64,000 nucleotides of DNA, taken from NCBI RefSeq assembly GCF_001639285.1, contig NZ_LWMW01000098.1, forward strand, positions 36,535-100,534, read 5' to 3'. This document shows positions 9,413-18,797 of this stretch, piece by piece. Positions within the stretch are counted from its first letter, which is position 1. Each line of letters begins with the position of its first letter. Both the position numbers and the translations under genes were made by a program. Origin of the DNA: Methanobrevibacter cuticularis. GTDB taxonomy: Archaea; Methanobacteriota; Methanobacteria; Methanobacteriales; Methanobacteriaceae. The notes beneath the pieces are model-generated. The model searched no databases. It saw only the letters and a program-made list of their open reading frames with translations, and was not told the DNA's origin.

Positions 9413-9763
9413 ATGAATTTTGATTGGGTTGATTATTATACTCTTGCATGTGAATTAGCACTTGATGACAGCCCTGCAAAGAAAAGAACATCTATTAATC
9501 GGTCATATTATTCTGCATATTGTATTGCTAGAGATTTTCTAATTGAAAAGAAAGCTTATTTGGATAAAGAAAATAAAACTAAGATTAATAGTAAAAAATC
9601 TGAAGCTCATTATGAAGTAAGAAGAGTTTATAAAGAATTATATTCAAAACATAAAAGAGGCAATAAGAAAATTGGTAGGAATATTTTTAAAAAACTTAAT
9701 CGTCTTAGAGATAAACGAAATGATGCTGATTATGAATTAAAATTTTCAAATCTTGATTCTTAA
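9413..9763 (+). CDS. HEPN-domain protein, likely RNase toxin or effector
   Basis: 116 residues. SINRSYYSAYCIARDFL (about residues 27-43) and LNRLRDKRNDADYEL (about 95-109) are the two helices and the R-x-x-RNxADY signature of HEPN domains, many of which are RNases in toxin-antitoxin or defence systems. It is coupled to the preceding gene with no gap. It ends rather early after SNLDS. The same frame stays open past the TAA for 19 more codons (TNNCVIDSSYVLENVEKFV), which would make a natural last HEPN helix, so a recent nonsense change may have shortened it. Confidence 0.8.
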   Translation: MNFDWVDYYTLACELALDDSPAKKRTSINRSYYSAYCIARDFLIEKKAYLDKENKTKINSKKSEAHYEVRRVYKELYSKHKRGNKKIGRNIFKKLNRLRDKRNDADYELKFSNLDS

Positions 9764-10216
9764 ACTAATAATTGTGTTATTGATTCCAGTTATGTTTTAG
9801 AGAATGTTGAAAAATTTGTATAGTTTACTCTTTTATTTATCAAGTAAAGAATAATTTATTTTCTTTAGGATTTAGTATGGAATTTTTGTAGTATTTTTTC
9901 CATACTGATTATCAATTTTTTATTATTTTTTGAAGTTATACGATATTTTCGTATAGCTGATTTTTTATTTTATTAATCCTTCTCATATTAATTAATTTTA
10001 ATTTAATTAAATATATTGTTAAGACAATTTAATTTTTTCTATAATTTTATTAATATAGATTTTATAGAGTAAGATTAAATAAAAGGCTTAAGATTGAATT
10101 AAGAAGATAAAATACTTTTTAATAATTTTGTTGAAAAATATAAATATATTAATATTTAAATTGTCATGATAATATTACATGAATAATCAATCTTCTTAGT
10201 TGATAAATTGTTCTAC
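9764..10216. other. Noncoding spacer after the HEPN operon
   Basis: AT-rich. It holds the in-frame HEPN extension (to 9823), a hairpin TATACGA/TCGTATA near 9935-9955 that could end the operon transcript, and a block TTAATTAATTTTAA that also occurs near 7690 after the other repeat-bounded operon. No gene is seen. Confidence 0.5.
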
Positions 10217-10253
10217 ATTGCACAAAGGAATCTATTAAAACAAGGATTGCGAC
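10217..10253 (+). repeat. Dispersed CRISPR-like repeat, copy 5 (consensus)
   Basis: An exact copy of the 37-nt consensus, beginning ATTGCACAAAGGAATC and ending ACAAGGATTGCGAC. It is followed directly by a gene fragment that lacks its 5' end. Confidence 0.85.
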
Positions 10254-10268
10254 TACAATATACAATAA

Positions 10269-10541
10269 AGAAAAAGAACAACAGGTGAAAAAATCTACAA
10301 AGACCCTAAAAAAGAACTTGAAGATGTGGGGATCCTAAAAAATGAAGAACTTCATCCAGAGGTATGGAGAAATGGGGGTTGGCAAGAACTCCACATAGAA
10401 ACCAACCCGATTAAAATAAAATCCATAGAATTAGATAACGACCAAAGAGTATTCTATATTGATACTAAAAATAGTCCACCATGGGCAAGACCAATAGTAG
10501 AATACATAAATGATAATTTTGGTGAAATCGTAAGAAAATAA
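10269..10541 (+). pseudogene. 3' fragment of an unknown gene bounded by a repeat
   Basis: The frame is open from 10269 and reads RTTGEKIYKDPKKELEDVG, then a stretch with EVWRNGGWQELHIETNPI and ends INDNFGEIVRK. The coherent protein sequence begins about 16-30 bases after the repeat and has no upstream start except a GTG at 10326. It is therefore probably the last 70-90 residues of a longer protein. I do not recognise it. AAGGGGATTTAA after its stop is a ribosome site for the next fragment, so it came from an operon. Confidence 0.55.
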
Positions 10542-10551
10542 GGGGATTTAA

Positions 10552-10626
10552 ATGACTGACTGGATAATAAATAATTCCTTATATGATAGTCCGTGTGTTA
10601 TAAGATTGCACAAAGGAATCTATTAA
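10552..10626 (+). pseudogene. 5' fragment of the next gene, cut by a repeat
   Basis: ATG 10552 follows a good ribosome site (GGGGAT, 5-base spacing) and encodes MTDWIINNSLYDSPCVIR. The frame then enters the CRISPR-like repeat at 10605 and ends at a TAA inside it. A start with proper signals and no body indicates that the gene was severed at the repeat. Confidence 0.6.
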
Positions 10627-10641
10627 AACAAGGATTGTGAA
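10605..10641 (+). repeat. Dispersed CRISPR-like repeat, copy 6
   Basis: Matches the consensus through ACAAGGATTG; the last bases are TGAA instead of CGAC. A gene start is truncated on its left and a membrane-protein tail follows on its right. Confidence 0.8.
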
Positions 10642-10648
10642 ATATTAA

Positions 10649-10774
10649 ATAGTAAAAATTAGAAATAATAAAATTAATAAAGTATGGTGGATAAAAGTTA
10701 TATGGGGAATTATATTCGCATTTGCGTTTTGTGCGGGTTTAGGTGTGTTTGTTTCATTATTTTTTTTGGAATGA
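10649..10774 (+). pseudogene. Membrane-protein C-terminal fragment
   Basis: The open frame after the repeat encodes KINKVWWIKVIWGIIFAFAF and then CAGLGVFVSLFFLE and stop: a basic-aromatic lead followed by one strong transmembrane helix. There is no ATG, GTG or TTG start, so only the tail of a gene remains. Bases 10,775-11,032 after it hold only AT-rich sequence with a hairpin (AATCCTTGA/TCAAGGATT, about 10,846-10,868). Confidence 0.4.
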
Positions 10775-11032
10775 GAGAAATATTTTAATAAATAAATCTG
10801 AAAAAATGAATTTAGCGAAATAACAAAAAGAATACATAGAATCCTTGAAAAATCAAGGATTTTAAGCAAAAAGAAATAGAATGACTAAAAATTAGATTTA
10901 AATATTCTTTTTTTCTTTAAAACTGAATAATTATTATATAAACTATATAAAATATAAGACATAATCATAAACGATAATCATAAACATATAGGTAAAATAT
11001 AAGTAATAAAAAATAATGGGGAGAATAATTCA

Positions 11033-11055
11033 ACTTGTTCCAAAATAGAACAAGT
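11033..11055. promoter_or_regulatory. Palindrome ACTTGTTC-n7-GAACAAGT
   Basis: Perfect 8-base arms with a 7-base spacer. The core TTGTTCCAAAATAGAACAAG recurs with one change at 19,852-19,875. It could be an operator, or a hairpin left by a mobile element. It lies 31 bp before the PIN remnant. Confidence 0.4.
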
Positions 11056-11086
11056 CTAAAGAATAATAATTGAGTTTTATGGTAAA

Positions 11087-11278
11087 ATGACTTCTATAAA
11101 AATAAAAAATAAGATGTATTTAAAATATGATGGAATATTGTCATTACTAGGTGCTGCGAAGATAAGAATAATGAAAGATTTAGATATTAAAAAGATTTGT
11201 TCTGTTGATTCAGATTTTGATAAAGTGAAATCTATTTCAGATTTTGATAAAGTGAAATCTATTGAATGTATTTATTAA
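11087..11278 (+). pseudogene. PIN-domain (VapC-like) C-terminal remnant
   Basis: Encodes about 63 residues ending KKICSVDSDFDKVKSI, duplicated as SDFDKVKSIECIY. The pattern MKDLDIKKICSVDSDFDKV matches the last strand and acidic loop of VapC-type PIN toxins (usually IKKILSFDKDFDK). The N-terminal catalytic part is absent. A 27-bp direct repeat (unit TCAGATTTTGATAAAGTGAA plus seven bases) causes the C-terminal duplication. It is unlikely to be active. Confidence 0.6.
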
Positions 11279-11322
11279 ATTTCAGTATTAATCATTAATT
11301 TTCTTTTTAGGATTTGATTTAT

Positions 11323-12102
11323 ATGAATTTAAAAAAGATTTATCTTCTTATAATTGTTGTTTTAATAGCTATGTCTATTGTATGTGTCAATGGAAATATC
11401 ACAAATAGCTCAAACATTATTGAAAGATCTCCAGATATTTTTGAAAACATTGAAACGGTTTATGATCCATATTTGTTTATTTCCCACCATGATTTAGATA
11501 CCTTTGGTCTTTTTGATCATGGTTTTAATGATACGGATAAGTATAATTATTACATTTTAAGTGGTGCGGTTGAAGAAAAGGCTGATTCGAGTGTTAAAAT
11601 TTATTCAAGAGATTCTGATATTGAAGTTATAGATATTGAAAATGTTTCAGATGAGGCGGTTAATTTATATAGATTTAATATTACATTGAAGATTCCAAAG
11701 TCTATTAACACTACAAATCTTGTTATTTTTGTCAAAGATAAAAATGAAAAAGTTTTAAATGCACACACATTAGTTCTTGTAGAATATAATACATCTAAAA
11801 AACTATTTGGGTATTGTGGTAGTGAATCATGTGCAGTGGAGGACCCACAAGAGTATTGTTCTAAATGTGTAGGTGAATATTGTTTTGATATAACAGAAGA
11901 ATGTGATTGTGGACCTTATTACTATGATTATCCTCATTATGACTATGAAGAGGATGAAATTTCAGAATTTAAATCATGGCAAGAAGCTGGTTCATCTCAA
12001 TTTGGCGAAATTCTGCCCAAATTAATTCTATACAAATCATTGTTACTTGGTAATGATTCTAAGGATAAAAAACTCTATAAATTGCAGACAATAGCTTTTT
12101 AG
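11323..12102 (+). CDS. Secreted Cys-rich protein of unknown function
   Basis: 259 residues from ATG 11323; an in-frame TTG at 11314 lies too close to the ribosome site AGGAT. The N-terminus MNLKKIYLLIIVVLIAMSIV is a clear signal peptide or anchor. The body is rich in Asn, Asp and Ser, as in exported proteins here. A cysteine cluster, CGSESCAV, CSKCVGEYC and ECDCG (about residues 165-205), is followed by a Tyr/Asp-rich stretch (PYYYDYPHYDYEEDE). The cysteines may form disulfides or bind metal outside the cell. I do not recognise the family. No partner gene is coupled to it. Confidence 0.75.
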   Translation: MNLKKIYLLIIVVLIAMSIVCVNGNITNSSNIIERSPDIFENIETVYDPYLFISHHDLDTFGLFDHGFNDTDKYNYYILSGAVEEKADSSVKIYSRDSDIEVIDIENVSDEAVNLYRFNITLKIPKSINTTNLVIFVKDKNEKVLNAHTLVLVEYNTSKKLFGYCGSESCAVEDPQEYCSKCVGEYCFDITEECDCGPYYYDYPHYDYEEDEISEFKSWQEAGSSQFGEILPKLILYKSLLLGNDSKDKKLYKLQTIAF

Positions 12103-12457
12103 TTAAATAAAACAAAATTTTCAAAACTAGAAGTAAAATTCTATAAATTACTACTTTGATTAATAGCTATTTTCTAAAATAGCTATTACATTTATATAGT
12201 TAATTTTTTTAAAATAATAATTGTTTACTATCATTTAAATAATAACGAAATTTAGTTGATTTTTAAAATTTTGATTTTAGATTTATTTCTCAGGAAATAA
12301 AACTTTGAGTGCAAAATTTTATATATTATAAATTAGACATCTATAATTGTAATTTTTAAGATTTTTCAAAAATAATCATGTATAAATGTTACTTTTTTAA
12401 TATTTATGAAAATAACATCTATAGATGTAATTTTTAAAATAATTGTATTTGGTTTAA
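12103..12457. other. Noncoding spacer with a short direct repeat
   Basis: Holds two close copies of CATCTATA..TGTAATTTTTAA (near 12,337 and 12,416) and two AATAGCTATT palindromes (12,162 and 12,178). No gene is seen. The promoter of the ATPase gene should lie near its right end. Confidence 0.5.
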
Positions 12458-13654
12458 ATGATTAAAAGAGAATTATATTTGAAAAAAATCAGACATTTAA
12501 TAGGTAAAGATGTTATAAAGGTTTTAACAGGGATTAGAAGATGTGGAAAATCTTCTATGCTACATCTAATTATTGATGAATTAATAGAAGAAGGAATTAA
12601 TAAAGACAACATAATTTTAATTAATTTCGAATCTGCAAAATATATGGATATTGACTCCTCAACTAAATTAAACAACTTAATTGAAAATTTAACCCATGAT
12701 TTGAAAGGACCTCTATATCTCTTCTTTGATGAAGTACAAAATGTTAAAAATTGGGAAAAATCAATAAATAGCTATAGGATAGACTTAGATGCAGAAATAT
12801 TTATAACTGGTTCTAATGCTAATTTACTTTCTGGAGAATTGGCCACTCTTATAGCAGGGAGATACGTTGAAATAAAAATTTACCCATTTTCTTTTAAAGA
12901 ATCATTGAAACTAAAATTTAAGGATAGTGATGAGAAAAAATTCTTCATGGAATATTTAAAATATGGAGGTATGCCTTTAGTACTTCAACTAAATCGAAAT
13001 GAAAAGATAGATTACTTAAGAGACTTATACAACTCCATTATTCTAAAAGATATTGTGTATAGAAATAATATTCGAGAAGTGGATTTATTTGATAAATTAA
13101 TTAAATTTTTAATGGATAATATTGGTTGCACATTTTCTGCAAAAAGTATTTCAAAATTTTTCAAAAATGAAAATAGGATAGTTTCACGAGATACTATCTA
13201 CAACTATTTAATCTATCTTCAAGAAGCCTGTTTAATACATAAGGTACAAAGAGAAGATTTGATTGGAAAAAAAATATTAAAAATCTATGAAAAATATTAT
13301 TTTACTGATCATGGATTTAATGAGACAATAGCTGGAAAAAATATTAAAAATATAGGTCAAATACTTGAAAATATCGTTTATATGGAATTTTTAAGAAGAG
13401 GATATGAAATATATGTAGGAAAATTAAATAATGTTGAAATAGACTTTATATGTAAAAATCATGAAAAAACTTTTTATGTTCAAGTATCTTATTTACTTGC
13501 TAGTGAAAAAACTATTGAAAGAGAATTTAACTCTTTGTTGAAAATCAAAGATAACCATGAAAAAATCCTCATAACTATGGATGAAGTAGATTTTTCACAA
13601 AAAGGAATAAAACATCTAAATATAATAGATTTTTTAAAATCCAATGATTTTTAA
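12458..13654 (+). CDS. AAA ATPase with DUF4143-type C-terminus
   Basis: 398 residues. Walker A is GIRRCGKSSM (residues 25-34), Walker B is LYLFFDEVQNV (about 85-95), and a sensor-like Asn follows in ITGSNANLLSGE. The C-terminal half contains a winged-helix-like stretch and a nuclease-like VEIDFICKN region typical of the AAA_14 plus DUF4143 family. These proteins are common, often horizontally acquired, in archaea and bacteria; their role is poorly known. It stands alone between spacers. The gene is intact and its base use is like its neighbours'. Confidence 0.88.
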   Translation: MIKRELYLKKIRHLIGKDVIKVLTGIRRCGKSSMLHLIIDELIEEGINKDNIILINFESAKYMDIDSSTKLNNLIENLTHDLKGPLYLFFDEVQNVKNWEKSINSYRIDLDAEIFITGSNANLLSGELATLIAGRYVEIKIYPFSFKESLKLKFKDSDEKKFFMEYLKYGGMPLVLQLNRNEKIDYLRDLYNSIILKDIVYRNNIREVDLFDKLIKFLMDNIGCTFSAKSISKFFKNENRIVSRDTIYNYLIYLQEACLIHKVQREDLIGKKILKIYEKYYFTDHGFNETIAGKNIKNIGQILENIVYMEFLRRGYEIYVGKLNNVEIDFICKNHEKTFYVQVSYLLASEKTIEREFNSLLKIKDNHEKILITMDEVDFSQKGIKHLNIIDFLKSNDF

Positions 13655-13758
13655 GCTTTATTTTTAAAATATAGATTCTATAATTATTAATGGGTATTAT
13701 CTAATTTTAATTGTTAATAAAACTCTAGCATCCTAATGTATAGTGAGAAACCATGCTG

Positions 13759-13972
13759 TCAAGTTAATTTTTTTATTTTCCGTTGAGATGGTATTTTGTG
13801 TTTTTTGGCTTTTGTTGTTATTTTAAATTTTCTGTTAGGTTTTATTTGGATTAAATCTTTCTTTATTTTCTTTTTTAATTGTTGGTATCGCGTTTTAAAT
13901 TGAGATATTGTGTTAGAATTCACTATTATGTCGATGTGATTTTTGTAAGGAGTGTATTCATTAATATATCTT
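13759..13972 (-). pseudogene. Basic C-terminal gene fragment, unknown
   Basis: The minus strand encodes about 70 residues: NEYTPYKNHIDIIVNSNTIS, then QFKTRYQQLKKKIKKDL and a Lys-rich tail to a TGA at 13759. There is no start codon and no upstream partner, so it is a remnant. I cannot name the family. The Lys-rich end and isolation would fit a degraded mobile-element or nucleic-acid-binding gene. The rest of the 341-bp spacer after the ATPase is noncoding. Confidence 0.35.
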
Positions 13973-13995
13973 ATATAACTATACTTAATAATATT

Positions 13996-16908
13996 TCATA
14001 AATAATCATCTAAGTTACCCTTAACTTTAGATTCAGTTAATACAGAATAATCTAAAATTTCTTTAATTGAAGCATTTTTATTTAACATTCCTCTAAATGT
14101 TGTCTCTCCTAAAAGAACATAATGCCATTTTGAATCCATTCTATTTTCTCCTTTGAGTTGATTAATTTTTTCAATAAAATCAAGTGTAGCTATTCTTTTA
14201 GATTGAACATTAAATGAACTCATCATATGGTCTGACTTTGTTTCAACAATATATATATCATTTGAAACTTTAATTATAAAGTCTGGGAAATACCTTGCAA
14301 GTAGTCCATCTTCCCTAATATAAGTTATTGTAGCAAATGTATGATAATATTCGTTTATTTTTACAAAAGAATCAACTCTTCCATCAAGATCAACATTTTC
14401 TATAAATAATTTTTCTAAACCTCCTTTATTTGAAGGGTAAGGCAATCTATTATAAATAGATTTAGATATTTCTAATGAATAATTTTTTCTCATTCTTAAT
14501 GTGTCAACTTGTGAAAAGAAAATTTTTTTGACTTCAGCCTCACGAACATTAACATTTGTTTGTAGCTGATAAATTTTTTTACTAATTTCTTTAATAATAT
14601 GATTAGTAATAGAATTTGCAGACATTAAGAGAATTCTCCAATTTTCATTTTCTAATGGATTAAAATTGGTGTTAAATAATTTATATCTGATATAATTATC
14701 AATTAAGCCCGCAATTTCAGCATTATTAATTTGCATTACTGGGAAAGATTTTTGACCTTGCTTAAATGATTGGATTTGTGATGTTATTGAATTAATAATC
14801 TTAGAAATGAATTCATTATAACTTTCTGAGGAGAATAAATCTGCAGTGACATTATACTCTCCAAACCTTGTTCTAACAATAATATCATGGGATTCAAATT
14901 TCTCTCCACCTTCTCCTTTAATTTTTTGAAGGCTAGATAACGGAATATCAAATGGCTCAAGATTATCCAAAGATAATTCTTCTTTAGATAATATTTCTTC
15001 TCGTTCACGATTAATAATAGGCCAATAAAAATCAAAATTTCGATAGTTTTCTCTTAATCCTACTGTTATCATATCTCCTAAAGTATTTCCTGATTTTGGA
15101 GTATCAGTAACATCAATTACAATTCCTTCCTCTAAAAATTTATTATAAAAATCCATATATTTAGGATGTTCAATAATACTTAATAAATCTAAGTAATTAG
15201 ATGGCTCTTTTTTATCAATTAAAACCTTTTTTCTATCTTCTGCTTTAGTTTCAACATACTCTGGTTCTCTCCACATCAATCTTAAACCACGACCAATAGT
15301 TTGTTCTAATAATATTGTTGCATCAGATGATCTAAGTGGAACAATAACAGAAATATTGTTTACATCAAAACCTTCTCTAAGCATTAAAACTGAAACAATG
15401 ACCTTTGGTTTTTCATAATTATCAATATTAAATAATCGTTGTTTAATTTCATTCCATTGTTTTTCTGTAACTTCACCTTTTCTATTTGAATGAATTTCCA
15501 TCACATCATCGTCTGATAATCCCTCATTATATAAAAATTCACTAACAAAAGGAGCTACTTGTGTATCTTCACACATTATTAACATTTTAGGATGTTTATT
15601 TTTATCTAATTTAGTAAATTCACTATCTAAAATTTGTAATTTTTTAAGCCCAGCTCTCAACATTAATCTTTGACCTTCACTGAGACCAATTACTTTTCTT
15701 CCATCACGAATAGCTTTAAAATCTAAATCAATAGAATCAATTTCTTTTCTCTTATCAATAGCTATCATTTTCACTAAACCATTAACAACAGCAGCTTTTA
15801 AATCAAAATCAACAATAATATGGGGGAAGTAATGTTTAATTTTATTTTTTCCAGAGGTATTACTAAAAGGAGTAGCTGAAAAATCAATTTGAATAAATCT
15901 ATTTTTCTTATCTTTTGAAATAAAATTAAGACTTCTTTGCCATTCAACTTCAAATATTTCCTCTCCTTTTTTAACCTCATGAATATGATGAGCTTCATCA
16001 TTGAAAACTACTAAATCAGTTAACTGAGCTAAATATTCAAGTTCATTTCCTTTTAAAAAATTATTATCCAATGATTCTAAACTATTTCCTCCAGATGTAC
16101 CTGGTGAAATAGGAAGAGCATTAGATAAAACTTCTGTTGGGTACTCTAAAGGATTATCAATAACAACTTCTTCTTCAACACCTGCTAAAAGATGCCAATT
16201 AGTAATAGCTATTAACCCATCCCCTGTTACTTTTGAAGATATTTCTTCTTTTTTAACTACTGAATTTTGAATAAAAGTTAAAATTACATCTGTATAGTAG
16301 TTAGGAATAAATAATTCCTTAAATTTATAAAAATCAGAAGTTTCAAAGTCACGATTTCCTTGTTCGTCTTCTTTTCCAATAAAAGCATCCAACAGCCGAT
16401 TATAAACAATTAATCCTGGAGCTACAATTAAAAAGTTTTTTGAAAATTTCCCAGATTTTTCTCCCCCATATTCAATGTTTAAACTTTCAAATCTTGCATT
16501 TAAATATTGCCAAATTAATATTGCATTTAATACCCAAGTTTTTCCAGTACCTGTAGCCATTTTAACAGCATACATAGGATGCTGATATTTTTCTTTACTT
16601 AAATCATCAACATCCATCCTTTGAAGGATTTCTGGATTGGTATTAAGATATAATCCCAACACATTTTCAATACCAAGAACCTCATGGAGATAGATAATAT
16701 TTAAAATAGCTTGTTTTTGTCCTTTATGAAAATTAAAATCCCGTAAATCAGAAAAACTTTCATCAAACCAATACTTTAAAAGATCTTGAGTAATGGGAGA
16801 AACTTTGTCTAAAAATGATCCATCTTTTAATGATTTATTAACTTCACCACTTAAAAAATTAGCCATATCAAGAGGATTTGAACCTGTACCTTTCATTTCT
16901 TTAGCCAT
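13996..16908 (-). CDS. res: Type III restriction enzyme, Res subunit
   Basis: 970 residues, normal for Res. The superfamily 2 helicase/translocase motifs are present: ATGTGKT (118-124), the DEAH-type box FNDEAHHIHEV near 305, FSATPF near 345 and the motif VI region QTIGRGLRL. The PD-(D/E)XK endonuclease lies near the C-terminus (YFPDFIIK, then IVETKSDH). Res cleaves DNA only in complex with Mod when two unmethylated sites are met. It starts 13 bases after the mod stop, so the two form an operon. Since mod appears out of frame, Res probably has no partner in the sequenced state. Confidence 0.95.
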   Translation of the reverse strand: MAKEMKGTGSNPLDMANFLSGEVNKSLKDGSFLDKVSPITQDLLKYWFDESFSDLRDFNFHKGQKQAILNIIYLHEVLGIENVLGLYLNTNPEILQRMDVDDLSKEKYQHPMYAVKMATGTGKTWVLNAILIWQYLNARFESLNIEYGGEKSGKFSKNFLIVAPGLIVYNRLLDAFIGKEDEQGNRDFETSDFYKFKELFIPNYYTDVILTFIQNSVVKKEEISSKVTGDGLIAITNWHLLAGVEEEVVIDNPLEYPTEVLSNALPISPGTSGGNSLESLDNNFLKGNELEYLAQLTDLVVFNDEAHHIHEVKKGEEIFEVEWQRSLNFISKDKKNRFIQIDFSATPFSNTSGKNKIKHYFPHIIVDFDLKAAVVNGLVKMIAIDKRKEIDSIDLDFKAIRDGRKVIGLSEGQRLMLRAGLKKLQILDSEFTKLDKNKHPKMLIMCEDTQVAPFVSEFLYNEGLSDDDVMEIHSNRKGEVTEKQWNEIKQRLFNIDNYEKPKVIVSVLMLREGFDVNNISVIVPLRSSDATILLEQTIGRGLRLMWREPEYVETKAEDRKKVLIDKKEPSNYLDLLSIIEHPKYMDFYNKFLEEGIVIDVTDTPKSGNTLGDMITVGLRENYRNFDFYWPIINREREEILSKEELSLDNLEPFDIPLSSLQKIKGEGGEKFESHDIIVRTRFGEYNVTADLFSSESYNEFISKIINSITSQIQSFKQGQKSFPVMQINNAEIAGLIDNYIRYKLFNTNFNPLENENWRILLMSANSITNHIIKEISKKIYQLQTNVNVREAEVKKIFFSQVDTLRMRKNYSLEISKSIYNRLPYPSNKGGLEKLFIENVDLDGRVDSFVKINEYYHTFATITYIREDGLLARYFPDFIIKVSNDIYIVETKSDHMMSSFNVQSKRIATLDFIEKINQLKGENRMDSKWHYVLLGETTFRGMLNKNASIKEILDYSVLTESKVKGNLDDYL

Positions 16909-16921
16909 AATTTAATCTCCT

Positions 16922-18797
16922 TTATTTAAGTTCAACAGTAGTCGCACTTTCAAATCCAAATACATCAACAGCTTTAACACAAATTTTTCGTGAATGATTT
17001 AACTTAGGAACCGTTAAGACAGCTTTTTTTACAACATTATATGGATCTTTATCATTAGCAGTATTTTGCCTATAATCTTGCCACTTACTTCTAAATACTT
17101 CTCCATCATAATCAGGATCAACGCTCCAATATTCAATTAAAGATAATGGTTCATTTGCGATAACATACCTAAGTTTTTCCTTATTTTTGTCATCTAAAGG
17201 CATAGCATCAGGAGATAATAAAATATAATTATCTAATTCCACAATTAATTCTTCATTTTCACTATCATAACCCATAGTCGAAGTATTTTTAATTTTAAGA
17301 TATTGTAAAGATGAAAAACGAACTTTTCCAGATTCAATTAATTTTTTAGCACTAGATTTTGTTTTAAGTTGATCCAATAAATCAGGAGGAATAACAAGAA
17401 CTTCTAAATTTCTATCATTCAATTGTTGGATATCTTGACCAATAGATTGAACAAAGTTCCATCCCAAAACAACTACTTTTTTCCATCCTCCTTTATAACT
17501 ATTTCGAAGTTTTTGAGCTTTAACTAAAGTATTATACCCTGTCATTTTAGAAGGAGAATCTACATAAATAAGAGTTTTAGATTCTTTAATATAACCTAAA
17601 TTTGTATGAATATTTTCACTTTCATTAAAAAGTCTTGCACCATAAAGATGCATTACAACTTGAGATAAATCTCTAATTGTGCTAAATTCTGATTGCTCAT
17701 ATTGTTCTTTTTGATAATCTCCAATAGATTGGAATAAAAAAGGATTTGAATCTTGGTCAATAAGTCGTTTCCTTGTAATCATACATGCAGGTTTACCTAA
17801 ATCACTCATAATCCATTTTCTACCTAATTTTTCAGCTACTGCTCCTGTTGTTCCAGAACCACAAAAGAAGTCAGCTACAACAGAATTTTCACTAGAAGAA
17901 GCTTTAATAACTCTTTCAAGAAGTGCTTTTGGTTTTTGCGTTCCATAACCTACACGCTCCTTTGCCATAGCAATACCTGTAGGAATATAGATCCAATCCT
18001 CAGGAAATTTACCTTTCTTATTAAGTTCAATTACAATTTCTTCATCACTATTGTGAAATTTTTTTGTTTTGCCTTGCATAGACTGAGATGCTTCAGAATA
18101 TTCTTGCCTTATTTCATCAGGATTAAAAATATAGTTATTACTTTTTTTATATAGCAATAAAATATCATGTCTTCTAGCATAGACTTTTAATCCTGGACTT
18201 GTAGCACCACTATATACCCATACAACTTCATTAAGAAAATTTTCTTTTCCAAAAATATCATCTAAAATTACTTTTAAATAATGTCCTACATGCCAATCAA
18301 TATGGACATAAATGGAACCTTTCTCAGATAAGAATTCTCTCATTAAAATTAGTCTTGGAACCATCATTTCTAAATAGCTTGCAGTTCCATCTTTCCAAGT
18401 GTCTTTGTATGCAAATTGTTCTATTACCGTTGGTTTTTGTTGGATATCTCCATTTTGAAGATTGACTTTTGTTCTGTAATCTGCTTTTGAATCGAAAGGA
18501 GGGTCAATATATATTAAATCTATTTTTCCTCTCATAGAAGGACTATTTTCACTCTCTGTTAAAAGAGCTTGCATAGCTAACAAGTTATCTCCATAGATAA
18601 GTTTATTCATCCATGAATTTTCATCGATTTCTTTAACTTTCTCTTTAAAATATCCACTTTCATCTTTAGAAGGGAGTACATATTCATTTGTTTGTAAAAT
18701 TAGATTATAATTACCCCCCCCCCCCCAAAATTTTATTTGCTTCCTTCTTTCCTCTTTTAAGAATTTTTGGTAACTCTTCAATCAATGATTTAGTCAT
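16922..18797 (-). CDS. mod: Type III modification methyltransferase Mod, phase-variable, currently frame-shifted
   Basis: Beta-class adenine-N6 methyltransferase and specificity subunit. It shows [13 protein letters not shown], then [12 protein letters not shown] about 210 residues later. The natural start is ATG 18797, which has GGAG eight bases upstream and encodes [20 protein letters not shown], a typical Mod N-terminus. That frame reaches the G13 tract (18714-18726) and stops at the TAA immediately after it. The body, from [17 protein letters not shown] onward, is in the next frame, open from a TTG at 18781 without a ribosome site. Tracts of 12 or 15 G would join ATG start and body. The sequenced allele is therefore probably OFF. 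Confidence 0.9.
18714..18726 (-). repeat. Run of 13 G (coding strand) inside mod
   Basis: 13 consecutive C on the plus strand, codons about 25-28 of mod. In a genome this AT-rich such a run is exceptional and is a classic site for slipped-strand length change. Only lengths divisible by three keep the ATG-initiated frame open. Confidence 0.95.

Noticed and set aside
10645..10869. Minus-strand hydrophobic frame of 74 codons
   Set aside because: The plus strand has a coherent membrane-protein tail in the same place, and the minus frame reads through a hairpin without a start signal.
16922..18781. Accepting the TTG-initiated 619-residue Mod as the normal protein
   Set aside because: The TTG has no ribosome site and the first 18 residues are unlike Mod proteins, whereas the ATG in the other frame has both a site and a Mod-like N-terminus.
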